64,000 nucleotides of DNA, taken from positions 1 through 64,000 of the forward strand of contig JAPLDX010000090.1 in the NCBI GenBank assembly GCA_026391215.1, written 5' to 3'. The stretch comes from Bacteroidia bacterium (GTDB lineage: Bacteria; Bacteroidota; Bacteroidia; Bacteroidales; VadinHA17). Below, piece after piece: positions 1 through 9,494 of this stretch. Position 1 is the first letter of the stretch; each line of letters begins with the position of its first letter. The position numbers and the translations under genes are program-made. The notes under the pieces are model-generated. The model had not been told where the DNA came from, searched no databases, and saw nothing but the letters and a program-made list of their open reading frames with translations.

Positions 1-1290
1 TTTGAGATCCGGCATCGGTTTCCACAGCACGCTGGCTACCGGGAGCTTTGGCATATCGGGACATTTAACAACTTCCACATTGTTGACAATCATCCTGAAC
101 CTGTTTCCAAGGTCAATTACAGATACATTTATTCCTTTACCAGGTGTTGTTTTGAAGACAAGTCTTGCCGGGTCTGCCTTCCCTCCTATTGAAAGCTGAT
201 GTATTTCAACTGCCGGTTTACCTGATGCTATTGAAGGACAAACCTCAAGCATATGTGCTCCGAGAACCTTCATACCTGCAGGGTCAAAATGATAAGTATA
301 ATCTTCCATGAATGAAGTTCCTCCTTTGAGTCCCTGGGCCATAACTTTCATTGAACGTACGAGGGCTGCGGTTTTCCAGTCGCCTTCAGCACCGAATCCG
401 TATCCTTTGGCCATCAGGCGCTGTACTGCCAGTCCCGGCAGCTGCTTCAGGCCGTGAAGGTCTTCAAAGGTTGTCGTAAAAGCTTTGAAGTTTCCGGCTT
501 TGAGGAACACCTCCATTCCGGCTTCTATTCTTGCAGCTTCTTTAAGAGTATCTGAGGCGGCAACAGATTTAGTCATTTTGTAATCTGAACTATATTCGGC
601 AACCAGCTTTTTAACAGCAGTGGGAGAAACATAATTTACAGCTTTTACAAGGTCGCCAATACCATATCCATAAACTGAATATCCCATTTTCATCTGGGCA
701 CTGACCTTATTGCCTTCGGTTACGGCTACATCGCGCATGTTGTCGCCAAAGCGGGCAATCTTCATGTTCAGGGCATCATTATATGCAGCCGCAGCTCTTA
801 TCCAGACAGCTATTCGATCTACAGCTTCAGCATCCTGGTAATGACCAACGACAATTTTCCTGTTCAAGCGCATCCTGGCACCAATAAATCCGAATTCACG
901 GTCGCCGTGGGCAGACTGGTTCAGGTTCATGAAATTCATATCGATGGTTTCCCAGGGTATATCCCTGTTCAGCTGTGTGTGAAAATGTAGAAATGGCTTA
1001 TTCAGAACAGATAGCCCTTTTATCCACATTTTCGCCGGAGAGAATGTATGCATCCATGTTATCAGACCGATGCAATTCTTCGCATTGTTTGCTTCCGAGC
1101 ATATTTCGAATACCGATTCAGGTGTTGTAAGAACGGGTTTGAAGACAATCTTCTGCGATATTTTTGGTGACTTATCAAGCGCTGCTGCTATTTTTGCCGA
1201 ATCTGCAGCTACCTGCTTAAGTGTCTGAGGGCCATATAAATGCTGGCTTCCGGTTACGAACCAGACCTCTTTTGTTTTTAATTTATCCAT
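1..1290 (-). CDS. araA: L-arabinose isomerase, 3' part beyond window
   Basis: Cytoplasmic enzyme that interconverts L-arabinose and L-ribulose, the first step of arabinose catabolism. About 430 codons are visible and the reading frame runs off the left edge; the family is usually about 500 residues. The N-terminus reads [18 protein letters not shown], the classic AraA opening, and later stretches ([28 protein letters not shown]) also match the family. I start it at the ATG at 1290 because that aligns with known AraA N-termini; an in-frame ATG at 1311 would add seven residues. It lies downstream of, and on the same strand as, the sodium/sugar symporter, probably co-transcribed, so that transporter may bring in arabinose or a related sugar. 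Confidence 0.93.
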   Translation of the reverse strand, partial: MDKLKTKEVWFVTGSQHLYGPQTLKQVAADSAKIAAALDKSPKISQKIVFKPVLTTPESVFEICSEANNAKNCIGLITWMHTFSPAKMWIKGLSVLNKPFLHFHTQLNRDIPWETIDMNFMNLNQSAHGDREFGFIGARMRLNRKIVVGHYQDAEAVDRIAVWIRAAAAYNDALNMKIARFGDNMRDVAVTEGNKVSAQMKMGYSVYGYGIGDLVKAVNYVSPTAVKKLVAEYSSDYKMTKSVAASDTLKEAARIEAGMEVFLKAGNFKAFTTTFEDLHGLKQLPGLAVQRLMAKGYGFGAEGDWKTAALVRSMKVMAQGLKGGTSFMEDYTYHFDPAGMKVLGAHMLEVCPSIASGKPAVEIHQLSIGGKADPARLVFKTTPGKGINVSVIDLGNRFRMIVNNVEVVKCPDMPKLPVASVLWKPMPDLK

Positions 1291-1325
1291 CTCTATAAAT
1301 TTTAATTCCATTTCTTAATGATTTA

Positions 1326-1363
1326 CCCCTTTTCCGCCCCCCCGGGGGAGGGCCAGGGTGGGG
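1326..1363. repeat. Intergenic C-run/G-run palindrome, copy 1 (short form)
   Basis: A run of seven C followed by five G, then G-rich sequence ending in GGGTGGGG, between araA and the symporter gene, which point the same way. It resembles the arms of longer palindromes near 4.65, 9.7, 34.0, 38.5 and 45.7 kb. Lying inside a likely operon, it could act as a REP-like mRNA stabiliser or attenuator. That role is inference. Confidence 0.55.
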
Positions 1364-1372
1364 TTTCTTATT

Positions 1373-3253
1373 CTACCAGAAATAAATATAGAAAGCTACA
1401 ATTATGCCCAGGATAATTATTGTGTGAACAATATCCCATTTATTCCAGCTTTCCCTGGTAGCTTTCTTTTCTTCCGGCGTAGCTGCCCCATAGGTAAATT
1501 TCAGTTGTTCTGCAGTAGGAGCCTTTGTCATAAAGCTTAATATAACCATCAGTGCCAGACAGAATAAGAATAGAAGCGAAGTATAATGATAAATATTAAT
1601 GGAAGCTATACTATAAATCACACCTCCTGTGTCAGCGTATTGAGCGTCTACTCCTGCTTTCACCTGGGCTATAAGCTCTGATGCGTGTGTTTTCCCTTCC
1701 AGAGTCAAGGTAGATAGTGCCTCTTTTGCCGCGTTTAATTTATCAGTAAGAGTTGCAGCCAGTTCTGGCGGGAAGGATTTCTGTATCTTATCCCCGATGG
1801 ATGTAATTTCATCTAATGTATCAGCTTTAGCACTTTCTGCATTGATATAAAGCACTGATTTTACCAATGATCCTACTTTCCCAACCAGACCGTAAATAAC
1901 ATTTAATGCGAGCCTGAACATTCCCAGGGTAAATCCGGATATCATACCCCAGAATGCAGCTTTTGATGTCATTCTTTTCCAGAATACTCCAAGAAGGAAC
2001 ACAGATGCAATTGCGGGTGCAAGCATACCCTGAACACCCTGAAGGTATTCATAGAGTACTTTACCAAGTCCAAGCATAACCGGTATCCACAATACACCAA
2101 GCACCACAACTGTGGCCGTTGCACCTCTTCCAATATTCAGATAATGTCCGGGTGACTGATTGGGGCGCATCTTCTTATAAAAGTCCTCTACGAAAAGCAT
2201 TGCTGATGAATTGAACAATGAAGCCAGGGAGCTCATAAGAGCAGCAAGCAGTCCGCAGACGACTATTCCCGTAATTCCTCTTGGCAGAAGGTCCGCAACC
2301 ATAGCAGCAAATGCTGAATCGCTGCTGCCGACCTGAAGAAGTCCTTTCTGGTTAAGCGCAAATGCGATCATACCCGGGATCAGGAATATAAAGACAGGCA
2401 ATAATTTATAGTACCCGGCAAGTATTGCACCCCGTCTTGATTGCTGCTGATTTCTGCCGGATAATACCCTTTGGACAATATACTGATCAGTGCACCAATA
2501 CCAGAAGCCGATAACTGCGGATGCAAGCAGTACTCCTGTCCACGGGAAATCCGGATCAGCTGCCGATCTTATAAGATGGATGTTATCACCCACGATATTT
2601 TGGACTTCAGCCCATCCTCCGACTTTTCCAAGCCCCACAATCAGAATTACGATTGAGCCAAACAACAGGACAGGTGTTTGCAGTACGGAAGTAGCCAGGA
2701 CGGCTTTCATTCCCCCTAATATGGTATATATACCTGTGATGGCTACAAGTCCTATTGCACTTACCCAGAAAAAATCGATCTCTTTTCCGAAGATGTTTAT
2801 CGATTCAATATTGAATACCTGGTCAAAAACCACCCCTCCTGCATATACGGTTACTGCAACTTTAGTAAGCACATAACTCACCAGCGAAATCCCGGAAAGT
2901 ATGCTCCTTGAACCCGGAGAAAAACGTTTTTCCAGGAACTCTGGCATTGTATACACTTTTATACGATCGTAAAAAGGTACAAAGACCCACCCAAGGATCA
3001 GAATAAACCACGCATGCATTTCCCAGTGGGCCATAGCCATGCCGCTGATAAAGCCCGCACCTGCCAGTCCAACCAGATGCTCCGAACCAATGTTGGAAGC
3101 GAAGATGGATGAACCTATGGAAAGCCATCCTGCATCTTTACTTGCCAGGAAGTAGTCGGTAGTATCTTTGTCTTTCTTGTATAATACCCAAACGATTATA
3201 CCAATCAATCCCAGAAAGAAAATGCCGAGAATAATCCAATCCAATGTTGCCAT
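1373..3253 (-). CDS. Sodium/solute symporter (SSS/SGLT family), probable sugar transporter
   Basis: Inner-membrane Na+-coupled transporter, 626 residues with about 14 predicted hydrophobic segments. The N-terminus (LDWIILGIFFLGLIGIIVWV) and the following DYFLASKDAGW stretch match the SSS family opening, where a core helix is followed by an ([D/N]YFLAG)-like motif. SNIGSEHLVGLAGAG and the central GFWYWCTDQYIVQRVLSGRN are typical of bacterial galactose/glucose-type SGLT members. A long insert with coiled-coil character (residues about 470-540) precedes the last membrane segments. It sits upstream of araA on the same strand, which suggests arabinose or galactose as substrate; specificity cannot be read from sequence alone. 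Confidence 0.9.
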   Translation of the reverse strand: MATLDWIILGIFFLGLIGIIVWVLYKKDKDTTDYFLASKDAGWLSIGSSIFASNIGSEHLVGLAGAGFISGMAMAHWEMHAWFILILGWVFVPFYDRIKVYTMPEFLEKRFSPGSRSILSGISLVSYVLTKVAVTVYAGGVVFDQVFNIESINIFGKEIDFFWVSAIGLVAITGIYTILGGMKAVLATSVLQTPVLLFGSIVILIVGLGKVGGWAEVQNIVGDNIHLIRSAADPDFPWTGVLLASAVIGFWYWCTDQYIVQRVLSGRNQQQSRRGAILAGYYKLLPVFIFLIPGMIAFALNQKGLLQVGSSDSAFAAMVADLLPRGITGIVVCGLLAALMSSLASLFNSSAMLFVEDFYKKMRPNQSPGHYLNIGRGATATVVVLGVLWIPVMLGLGKVLYEYLQGVQGMLAPAIASVFLLGVFWKRMTSKAAFWGMISGFTLGMFRLALNVIYGLVGKVGSLVKSVLYINAESAKADTLDEITSIGDKIQKSFPPELAATLTDKLNAAKEALSTLTLEGKTHASELIAQVKAGVDAQYADTGGVIYSIASINIYHYTSLLFLFCLALMVILSFMTKAPTAEQLKFTYGAATPEEKKATRESWNKWDIVHTIIILGIIVAFYIYFW

Positions 3254-3327
3254 ATAAAGCGGTTTAAGTTATGATTTATGTTATCAGGTTATTTTTGCCG
3301 GGTTTCTACGCTTTCCCTTCCTCTTTA

Positions 3328-3335
3328 CAAATCTA
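3328..3335 (-). promoter_or_regulatory. Bacteroidota -7 element for the symporter-araA operon
   Basis: On the minus strand this reads TAGATTTG, matching the TAnnTTTG -7 element of Bacteroidota sigma-ABfr promoters. It lies about 75 bases upstream of the symporter ATG. No convincing -33 TTTG is visible, so confidence is moderate. Confidence 0.45.
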
Positions 3336-3459
3336 TAAAATTATTTTTTATTAAATGTAAAATTTACACTCAAAAAACAGGGCATTCAGAGTAAAATAAT
3401 ATATACAAGAAATGGACTGATTAAAGTCCTGCTTAACAATGACTTACCTTATAAGCAAT

Positions 3460-4251
3460 TTATAATTTCTGCCATTCATTCAGCGACGATTGGATAAAAT
3501 CGATAATTTTCTGATTTTCGTCCTTGCCGGATCCTGTTACTTCAAATGGCTTGCCGAATTTTATAAAGATCGCTTTATGCCTATCGATCGGGCCAAGTTC
3601 CTTAATGATTTTCCCCTGTCCCCAGAAATCGGTTTTCAATGCCATTGGGACAACCTTAACACCTGCCTTTTTTGCCAGTTTTACTCCCAGAGTGTTGAAA
3701 TCCTCAGGCTTGAATTCAATGCTTCTTGTGCTCTGCGGAAAAATTATGATTGAAATACCTTTTGACAAAAGTTCCAGACCTTCGTTCAATACTACCTCAA
3801 GATCTTTCCTTGGATCTGTCCTTCCGACAACAATCGGATCCCTGGATCTCATGACATCTCCAAAAAGAGGATGGCTGACCAGGCTTTCCTTGACAACAAA
3901 AGTGACTCTCCTGTGAGGTGCAATTATAGCCGGAAGCACCATCGTTTCAAGAGTGCTCATATGATTCCCTATAAAGAGAACAGGGTCAGGTGTTTCTGCT
4001 ATATGCTCCATCCCCGAAATATGAAATTTCCCGCCCGTCTTTTCGATGATTCTGAAAATAAAATCTGATGAATCAGCCCATGCAATATCATCATAAGAGC
4101 CCATTATGGCTTCCTTACGTGACCTGAAGACAATCCGGGCATATTTCAGGGTAAAGTAAAGCCGGTTATTTAACCGGAATCTCTCCCAAAGGCTAAGCTT
4201 TCCTTTGTCAGGTGTGTCATATATTGATGATCCAAAATAACCTTTTCCCAT
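3460..4251 (-). CDS. 1-acyl-glycerol-3-phosphate acyltransferase (PlsC family)
   Basis: Membrane-associated acyltransferase expected to place a second acyl chain on lysophosphatidic acid or a related lipid. It has 263 residues. The catalytic NHxxxxE/D box is NHMSTLE (near residue 94), with Glu where most members have Asp, and the substrate-binding FPEGTRS motif appears as FPQSTRS (near 168). No obvious N-terminal membrane helix is present, so it is probably peripheral. It appears to be a single-gene unit. A second PlsC homologue with canonical motifs lies near 43.3 kb, so this one may have a specialised substrate. Confidence 0.85.
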   Translation of the reverse strand: MGKGYFGSSIYDTPDKGKLSLWERFRLNNRLYFTLKYARIVFRSRKEAIMGSYDDIAWADSSDFIFRIIEKTGGKFHISGMEHIAETPDPVLFIGNHMSTLETMVLPAIIAPHRRVTFVVKESLVSHPLFGDVMRSRDPIVVGRTDPRKDLEVVLNEGLELLSKGISIIIFPQSTRSIEFKPEDFNTLGVKLAKKAGVKVVPMALKTDFWGQGKIIKELGPIDRHKAIFIKFGKPFEVTGSGKDENQKIIDFIQSSLNEWQKL

Positions 4252-4432
4252 TAAAAATGTAAAAAGTGGTAAACAGAGATAAGAATTTTCAAATTGTCTT
4301 ACTTGTAAAGTTATAATTCATTTCAAAATTACAATGTATTTTTTATGAACCTGAACAGAGGCAGATAAAAATATTGGTAGTAAATTTAGTCATTCATTTC
4401 AGGTTTCGTTTGCCTGTTAACAAACTAATCCC

Positions 4433-4628
4433 ATGAAGCTCTCTTTACTGGATGCAATTGTCTTTTTTGTACTCACATTCGGGAATATATTTATCGGAGC
4501 AAGCTTTTACTGAAGTAAAAAGCCTTGCTTTCAGAAGTCCGTTCCACAGCAATCTGACGATTGTGTTCGGAACGATGATAATTTTTCTCGCTGGATTTCT
4601 ATTGACCAAAATAATCAGAAATAAATGA
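4433..4628 (+). pseudogene. Remnant of a sodium/solute symporter gene (both ends, middle lost)
   Basis: From the ATG at 4433 the frame gives KLSLLDAIVFFVLTFGNIFI, a good match to the first helix of SSS-family transporters, and stops at 4511. From about 4509 another frame continues with RSPFHSNLTIVFGTMIIFLA and a final helix ending KIIRNK with TGA at 4626-4628, which looks like the C-terminal helix of such a transporter. Together they give about 65 residues instead of about 500. I infer an internal deletion plus frame change in a symporter gene that stood before the sialidase-like gene. A small two-helix protein with a frameshift is the alternative. Confidence 0.5.
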
Positions 4629-4646
4629 CCAAATTATATCTTTTTT

Positions 4647-4718
4647 CACCCCCCGACCCGCCTAAAGGGGGGCTAAATAGCATATACAATTTCACCTCCC
4701 TTCAGGGGGGCAGGGGGA
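4647..4718. repeat. Intergenic C-run/G-run palindrome, copy 2
   Basis: Two hairpin-forming arms: a C-run, GACCC, CTAAAGGGGGGC, a short AT spacer, then CCTCCCTTCAGGGGGGCAGGGGG. It belongs to the same family as the copies near 9.7, 34.0, 38.5 and 45.7 kb. It lies in the leader of the sialidase-like gene and is open in that gene's frame, which creates a misleading N-terminal extension. Confidence 0.7.
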
Positions 4719-4729
4719 TTTTTAGGTTA

Positions 4730-5794
4730 GTGAAAATAAAATCCTTAATCACTTTTACATTCTTATTAATCAACATGTTACAAGTAACTGCCCAATATAA
4801 GGGTGATCAATGTATTGTTAAATCCGAATTCATCTATCAACCGGGAGAAGTGTCGTTCCCTTCATGTCATGCCTCAACGATAGTACAGACCGAAAAGGAA
4901 CTTCTGGCAGCATGGTTTGGAGGTACAGCCGAAAGGAATCCTGATGTAGGTATATGGATAAGCAGGTATAGAAAAGGTATCTGGAGCAAACCAGTTGAGG
5001 TTGCTGACGGGATCCAGCATAAAGACAAGCGTTATCCATGCTGGAATCCTGTTCTCTATAATACAGGAAAAGAAATTCTGCTTTTTTATAAAGCTGGCCC
5101 CAGTCCGTCAGCATGGTGGGGCGAATTAATTACATCTGATGATGGAGGGAAGACATGGTCGCAACCTTGCAGATTACCGGAAGATATCATTGGACCTGTG
5201 AAGAACAAGCCATTACTGCTAAAAAACGGATATCTGCTTTGTCCCTCAAGCACTGAAAATGAAGGATGGAGGGTTCATATGGAACTCACATCAGACAATG
5301 GACGGACCTGGGAAAGGACCCCTGCCCTCAATGACAGGAATACAGGAGCCATACAGCCGGCAATTTTATTCCATTCGGGGAGCAGGCTCCAGATCCTGTG
5401 CCGCAGTAAAGTATTTAAAGTGCTGTCATCATGGTCAGATGATAATGGCCGGACGTGGAGTGAGCTCACCCCGATCGCAATCCCGAATCCGAATTCCGGG
5501 ATTGATGCCGTTTCTCTCATGGACGGCAGGCATCTTCTGGTATATAATCACCTGAAAAGCGGACGAAATATGCTGAATGTTGCCGTTTCTGAAAACGGCA
5601 CTGACTGGTTAGCTGCTGTGCTCCTTGAAGATGATCAGGAAGGAACTGAATTTTCGTATCCGGCTGTTATACAAACAGCTGACGGCCTGGTCCATATAAC
5701 ATATACATGGAACCGTAAACAGATAAAGCATGTAATAATTGATCCTTCAAAAATTCAGTCCATAGCTCTACTTGGCGAAGAATGGCCAAGATAG
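4730..5794 (+). CDS. Secreted sialidase-fold (BNR/Asp-box) glycosidase-like protein
   Basis: Predicted exported six-bladed beta-propeller protein. Asp-box repeats are visible as SDDGGKTW, SDNGRTWE, SDDNGRTWSE and SENGTDW, and the conserved SCHASTI motif near the mature N-terminus followed by WFGGT is typical of the bacterial/plant neuraminidase-like family. I start at the GTG at 4730 because it is followed directly by a signal peptide (KIKSLITFTFLLINMLQVTA); the frame is open back to an ATG at 4625, but those codons are the palindromic repeat. True sialidase activity is not assured, since the family also contains enzymes of unknown specificity. The 3' end overlaps the convergent patatin gene by 27 bases. 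Confidence 0.82.
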   Translation: MKIKSLITFTFLLINMLQVTAQYKGDQCIVKSEFIYQPGEVSFPSCHASTIVQTEKELLAAWFGGTAERNPDVGIWISRYRKGIWSKPVEVADGIQHKDKRYPCWNPVLYNTGKEILLFYKAGPSPSAWWGELITSDDGGKTWSQPCRLPEDIIGPVKNKPLLLKNGYLLCPSSTENEGWRVHMELTSDNGRTWERTPALNDRNTGAIQPAILFHSGSRLQILCRSKVFKVLSSWSDDNGRTWSELTPIAIPNPNSGIDAVSLMDGRHLLVYNHLKSGRNMLNVAVSENGTDWLAAVLLEDDQEGTEFSYPAVIQTADGLVHITYTWNRKQIKHVIIDPSKIQSIALLGEEWPR

Positions 5795-6883
5795 AATATC
5801 CTCTATAATCAGCTCTTTTCTTTTATATGGCAACAAAAACTCTTCTAGAGGTACAGGGTTATGGGCTCTTGCCCATTCCTGAGTGAGAACGTACTGCTCC
5901 TGGGAATTACTAAAATTCATCAAGAAAAAATCCTTTTCGAAATCAGGAATCCACACGAATGTCCGTGCCCGCAGTTCAGGCGCTTCTTTTTCAAAAGCCT
6001 GAAGTCCTTTTATAATTCCCTTCTTGAGGATATTTTCGAGAGATATACCTATTCTATCAAAGATCTTTCTGTCTTTAATCCCAAAGTCCGCAAGCTCCTG
6101 GCCTACTTCGGGAATGCTGTCGCTTTTCCTGCTTATTACATACACTTTTTCCACACCTATACCTCTGAACTTTTCAAATTCCAGGAGAGAATGAAATGGG
6201 ACATGATCATCACCCACACCGCCATCGATATATTCGATATCAGGAATTGTGCTGACATTTCTAATTCTTACTGGTGGAAACGCAACAGGGAAAGCCGAAG
6301 AAGCCATCATGATATCGACTAAACTCAGGGTTGTATCAGTTTCTTCGTTTATCTTGCGGCTACACATCCGATAGACTCTTTTTTTCAGGTACAGATCCTT
6401 AACATTTGTAAAGGATATTTCAGTCATAAAAGGCAGATCGCCGATCTGGTGGTAATTAAGTCTGCCCTCGACAATCCTGGTATAAAGTTCCCTGGCCGGT
6501 TCTGTGCTTACAGGAAGTTTCTTGCCTTCCTGAATAAAGATATCCTTGTTTCTCAGGCTGAAAAGAATTTCTTTGTATTCCTTCCAGGTCATTTTGCCAC
6601 TTAAAATACCGTTCAGCATTACTGCATTCAGGGCACCGGAACTTACGCCTGAAATGAAGACCACATTTTTCAGGAGACCTCTTCTGTAAAGCTCTTCAAG
6701 CAGAGCGGCTTCCTGTGGAATCCGGGCGGCAGCGCCAGTCATTATGACAGCGACTCCGTTGCGCTTCTCCTTCAGTTGCGGTTCCGTAAGAAGCTGCTGT
6801 CCCCTTGCTTCACTTATAACGAGCAAAAAGAAAAGGGAAGAAGCTGAAAGGCAGATCCATTTCAACTTATTCATACTAAACAC
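5768..6883 (-). CDS. Patatin-like phospholipase, exported
   Basis: Serine lipid acyl hydrolase with the Ser-Asp dyad of patatins. It has 371 residues, with an N-terminal signal sequence (hydrophobic residues about 8-28 ending before GQQ). The nucleophile elbow GVSSG places Ser81, the dyad Asp220 sits in IDGG, and the Gly-rich oxyanion region is TGAAARIP near residue 49, where many patatins have GGG. It follows the NRAMP-like gene on the same strand with a 43-base gap and may share its transcript. The substrate is unknown; periplasmic phospholipase or esterase is the best guess. Confidence 0.87.
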   Translation of the reverse strand: MFSMNKLKWICLSASSLFFLLVISEARGQQLLTEPQLKEKRNGVAVIMTGAAARIPQEAALLEELYRRGLLKNVVFISGVSSGALNAVMLNGILSGKMTWKEYKEILFSLRNKDIFIQEGKKLPVSTEPARELYTRIVEGRLNYHQIGDLPFMTEISFTNVKDLYLKKRVYRMCSRKINEETDTTLSLVDIMMASSAFPVAFPPVRIRNVSTIPDIEYIDGGVGDDHVPFHSLLEFEKFRGIGVEKVYVISRKSDSIPEVGQELADFGIKDRKIFDRIGISLENILKKGIIKGLQAFEKEAPELRARTFVWIPDFEKDFFLMNFSNSQEQYVLTQEWARAHNPVPLEEFLLPYKRKELIIEDILSWPFFAK

Positions 6884-6926
6884 AATTTGTTACCGGCAAT
6901 AAATTTAAGATTTTTTCAGGCATGTG

Positions 6927-8186
6927 TTACCTGTTGAAAAATGGAAGAACAATCAAGGCGAGAGAAAGCAAAGCAAGAATTATAACTGCGCTCCATCCAA
7001 TAATGTTTGAGGTTGATCCATTGATGTAGGATCCCATAATTTTCTTCTTATTAATAAGGATCATCATGCTTATAAGGACTACCGGCAGGAGAATACCATT
7101 AATGACCTGTGACCAGAGAGAAATTTTTATCAGCGGGGCATTCGGAACAAGTATTATAATGGCTGAGATTACCAGGATACCTGTATAAAGAATATAGAAT
7201 TCCTGGGCTTCATCCCACTTCTTGTCAAGGCCAGCTTCAAAGCCAAAAGCTTCACAGACAAAAAAGGCAGTTGCCAGCGGTAAAATAGTCGCTGAAAAAA
7301 TTGATGCAATAAAGAGACCGAAAGCAAAGACCTGTGATGCAAGGTTGCCGGCAAGAGGTTTCAGGGAAAGAGCCGCATCTTTTGCCTCATTAATCACTAT
7401 CCCGTTAGGATGGAGGGTTGATGCGCAAGCCACCATAATAAAGAATGCCACGACGACAGTAACTACACATCCTACAATAATATCAGCAAGGGTATATTTG
7501 TAGTTCTTCATTTTCAAACCCTTTTCAATCACTGACGACTGCATGTAAAATTGCATCCAAGGAGCGATGGTCGTCCCGACAAGTCCTATTACCATAGCCA
7601 TGCTTTTAGTGCTGATCTCCATTTTCGGATGGACGATTGCTGATCCGATTGCACCCCAATCAGGTTTGCCCATTATCGCAGAAACCACGTAGGCAAGAAG
7701 TGATAGACTGAATATCAGAAAGATCCGCTCTGCGATCTTATAAGTGCCTTTAACTACGAGTATCCATACAAGAACTGCCACAACCGGGACAGAGATATAT
7801 TTGCTGACTCCAAAAACCTCCATGCTGCCCGCAACGCCTGCAAACTCAGTTGTGGTGTTGCCAATTCCTGAAAGGAGGAGACCTATAAAGATCAGGAATG
7901 TAATTTTTATTCCTGCGTTTTCCCGTATCAGGTCAGCAAGCCCCTTGCCGGTCACAATCCCCATCCTGGCATTCATTTCCTGGATGACTACAAGAACGAT
8001 AAATGAAGGTATCAGAGTCCAGATAAGACCGTACCCGTAAAGTGCTCCGGCCACAGAATATGTGGTTATCCCCCCTGCGTCGTTATCGACACTGCCTGTT
8101 ATGATCCCCGGTCCCAGGATCATAAAGAATATAGCCAGTTTTCTGAATATATTCCTTCTGCTTATTCCAATTTTCAACCCGGCCAT
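6927..8186 (-). CDS. NRAMP-family divalent cation transporter, atypical (possibly Mg2+)
   Basis: Inner-membrane transporter with about 11 hydrophobic segments, 419 residues. The helix-1 site that is DPGN in classical Mn/Fe NRAMP proteins is DNDAGG (residues 34-39). The helix-6 site, normally containing a metal-binding Met-Pro-His, is GTTIAPWMQFYMQSS (near 200). Loss of the methionine ligand is a feature of NRAMP-related magnesium transporters, and the adjacent upstream gene encodes MgtE_N and CBS domains, so Mg2+ is a reasonable candidate substrate. That assignment is inference. The ATG is preceded, ten bases away, by the stop of the MgtE_N/CBS gene, indicating an operon. Confidence 0.85.
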   Translation of the reverse strand: MAGLKIGISRRNIFRKLAIFFMILGPGIITGSVDNDAGGITTYSVAGALYGYGLIWTLIPSFIVLVVIQEMNARMGIVTGKGLADLIRENAGIKITFLIFIGLLLSGIGNTTTEFAGVAGSMEVFGVSKYISVPVVAVLVWILVVKGTYKIAERIFLIFSLSLLAYVVSAIMGKPDWGAIGSAIVHPKMEISTKSMAMVIGLVGTTIAPWMQFYMQSSVIEKGLKMKNYKYTLADIIVGCVVTVVVAFFIMVACASTLHPNGIVINEAKDAALSLKPLAGNLASQVFAFGLFIASIFSATILPLATAFFVCEAFGFEAGLDKKWDEAQEFYILYTGILVISAIIILVPNAPLIKISLWSQVINGILLPVVLISMMILINKKKIMGSYINGSTSNIIGWSAVIILALLSLALIVLPFFNR

Positions 8187-8195
8187 GGTCCCTTT

Positions 8196-9479
8196 TTATT
8201 TTCTTTTCCTGGTTCTCCTTTCGCTAATGAGGTCTTCGACAACATCATCCACCACCACCATTCCCTGCAGTTGTTCATTCTTATCAATGACCGGGACGGC
8301 AAGGAGGTTGTATTTAGATACTAATTCTGCAATATCTTTGGTTTTCTGGTCGTCAAATAATGAAACAGGTTCCGATTTCATTATTGTATTAATCTTTGTA
8401 TCAGGCTCAGCTACAACAAGATCGCGAAGATTAAAGGTTCCTATAAGTTTATCATCTTTTTCAGTGACAAACATATTATAGAGCTCAGCTGATTCAGGTT
8501 TCTTTGCCCGCAGCTCACGAAGGACTTCTTCTACAGTTTTTGTCGCACTGAAAGAAAGATAATCTGTCGTCATGATACTGCCTACCAGGTCATCGTCATA
8601 CTCAAGCAGTTCCCTTACTTCCTGTGATGATTCTGCCTCCATCTCTTTCAACAGCAGTTCAGCCTTATCATCCTCCAGCTCATCAAGGAGATCTGCGACC
8701 TCATCGGCAGGCATTTTTTCAAGAACATCCGCGACCTTATTGACAGGAAGACTTTCTACTATATGGATCTGGGCATTTGTTTCCAGTTCTTCGAGAACAT
8801 CTGCAGCTTTTTCCTCATCAAGGGCCGAGAAAACCGAGGTGCTTGATTTTTTGCCAAGGTCCTCCAGAATATCTGCAAGGTCGGACGGGTGAAGCGTATG
8901 AAGCTTTGCATAGCTTTTTGAAAGCTTGATATTCAGGTTGGAAAAATCTATTGCCTGGACATCATCCCAGAGGATGAACTTTGCAGGTATATTTATTTTA
9001 AAGAGAGAAAGCACTCTTTTAATAGGTATAGACAGGCCTATTCTTCTTAATAAACCTTCAATACCTATATCGACTGCAATGGCAAAAGTACCAGCAGGCA
9101 GGGTTGCCAGCCTGACATCATTGACCCTTACAAGCTTTCGCCCGTTAAGATCCACTATCTGCTTATCCAGGATATTTTCATCGAGTAACAATCCGTTGTC
9201 AACCTCATCTTTGTTCAGCTCAATCAGGTCCGTGCATGTTACATTGATCATCTCCCGAGCTTTTGACACCCTGAAATACTTGAAAGAATAGAATTTTATA
9301 TCCCTTCCGATCTTCAGTTTTACGCCAATGACAAGCTGCTGATTCGGTTCACTCTGTCCTGAAGGAACAGCATTGACAAGCAGATCCTTGATTACACCAA
9401 TGGCATCGCCATCAGAACCAAAAGCTTCTTTGCCTAATATTCCGCTTAAATAAAATGTTGTTAGTGAAGTCATAGTCAC
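8196..9479 (-). CDS. PRC-barrel / MgtE_N / CBS-pair cytosolic protein
   Basis: Soluble 427-residue protein. Order of domains: two PRC-barrel-like units (about 1-180), an MgtE intracellular N domain rich in superhelical Leu/Asp/Glu repeats (about 190-295), and two CBS motifs (about 300-420) of which MTTDYLSFSATKTVEEVL is the first. In MgtE channels the N and CBS domains sense cytosolic Mg2+; here the membrane part is missing and an NRAMP-like transporter follows ten bases downstream. The likely role is a Mg2+ or nucleotide sensor that gates or regulates that transporter. A strong AGGAGGTGAC ribosome binding site precedes the ATG. Confidence 0.85.
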   Translation of the reverse strand: MTMTSLTTFYLSGILGKEAFGSDGDAIGVIKDLLVNAVPSGQSEPNQQLVIGVKLKIGRDIKFYSFKYFRVSKAREMINVTCTDLIELNKDEVDNGLLLDENILDKQIVDLNGRKLVRVNDVRLATLPAGTFAIAVDIGIEGLLRRIGLSIPIKRVLSLFKINIPAKFILWDDVQAIDFSNLNIKLSKSYAKLHTLHPSDLADILEDLGKKSSTSVFSALDEEKAADVLEELETNAQIHIVESLPVNKVADVLEKMPADEVADLLDELEDDKAELLLKEMEAESSQEVRELLEYDDDLVGSIMTTDYLSFSATKTVEEVLRELRAKKPESAELYNMFVTEKDDKLIGTFNLRDLVVAEPDTKINTIMKSEPVSLFDDQKTKDIAELVSKYNLLAVPVIDKNEQLQGMVVVDDVVEDLISERRTRKRK

Positions 9480-9494
9480 CTCCTTTCTGCTTAT

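Noticed and set aside
2490..2876. Open frame of 128 codons on the plus strand inside the symporter gene
   Set aside because: It lies wholly inside a well-supported membrane protein on the other strand and encodes no recognisable domain.
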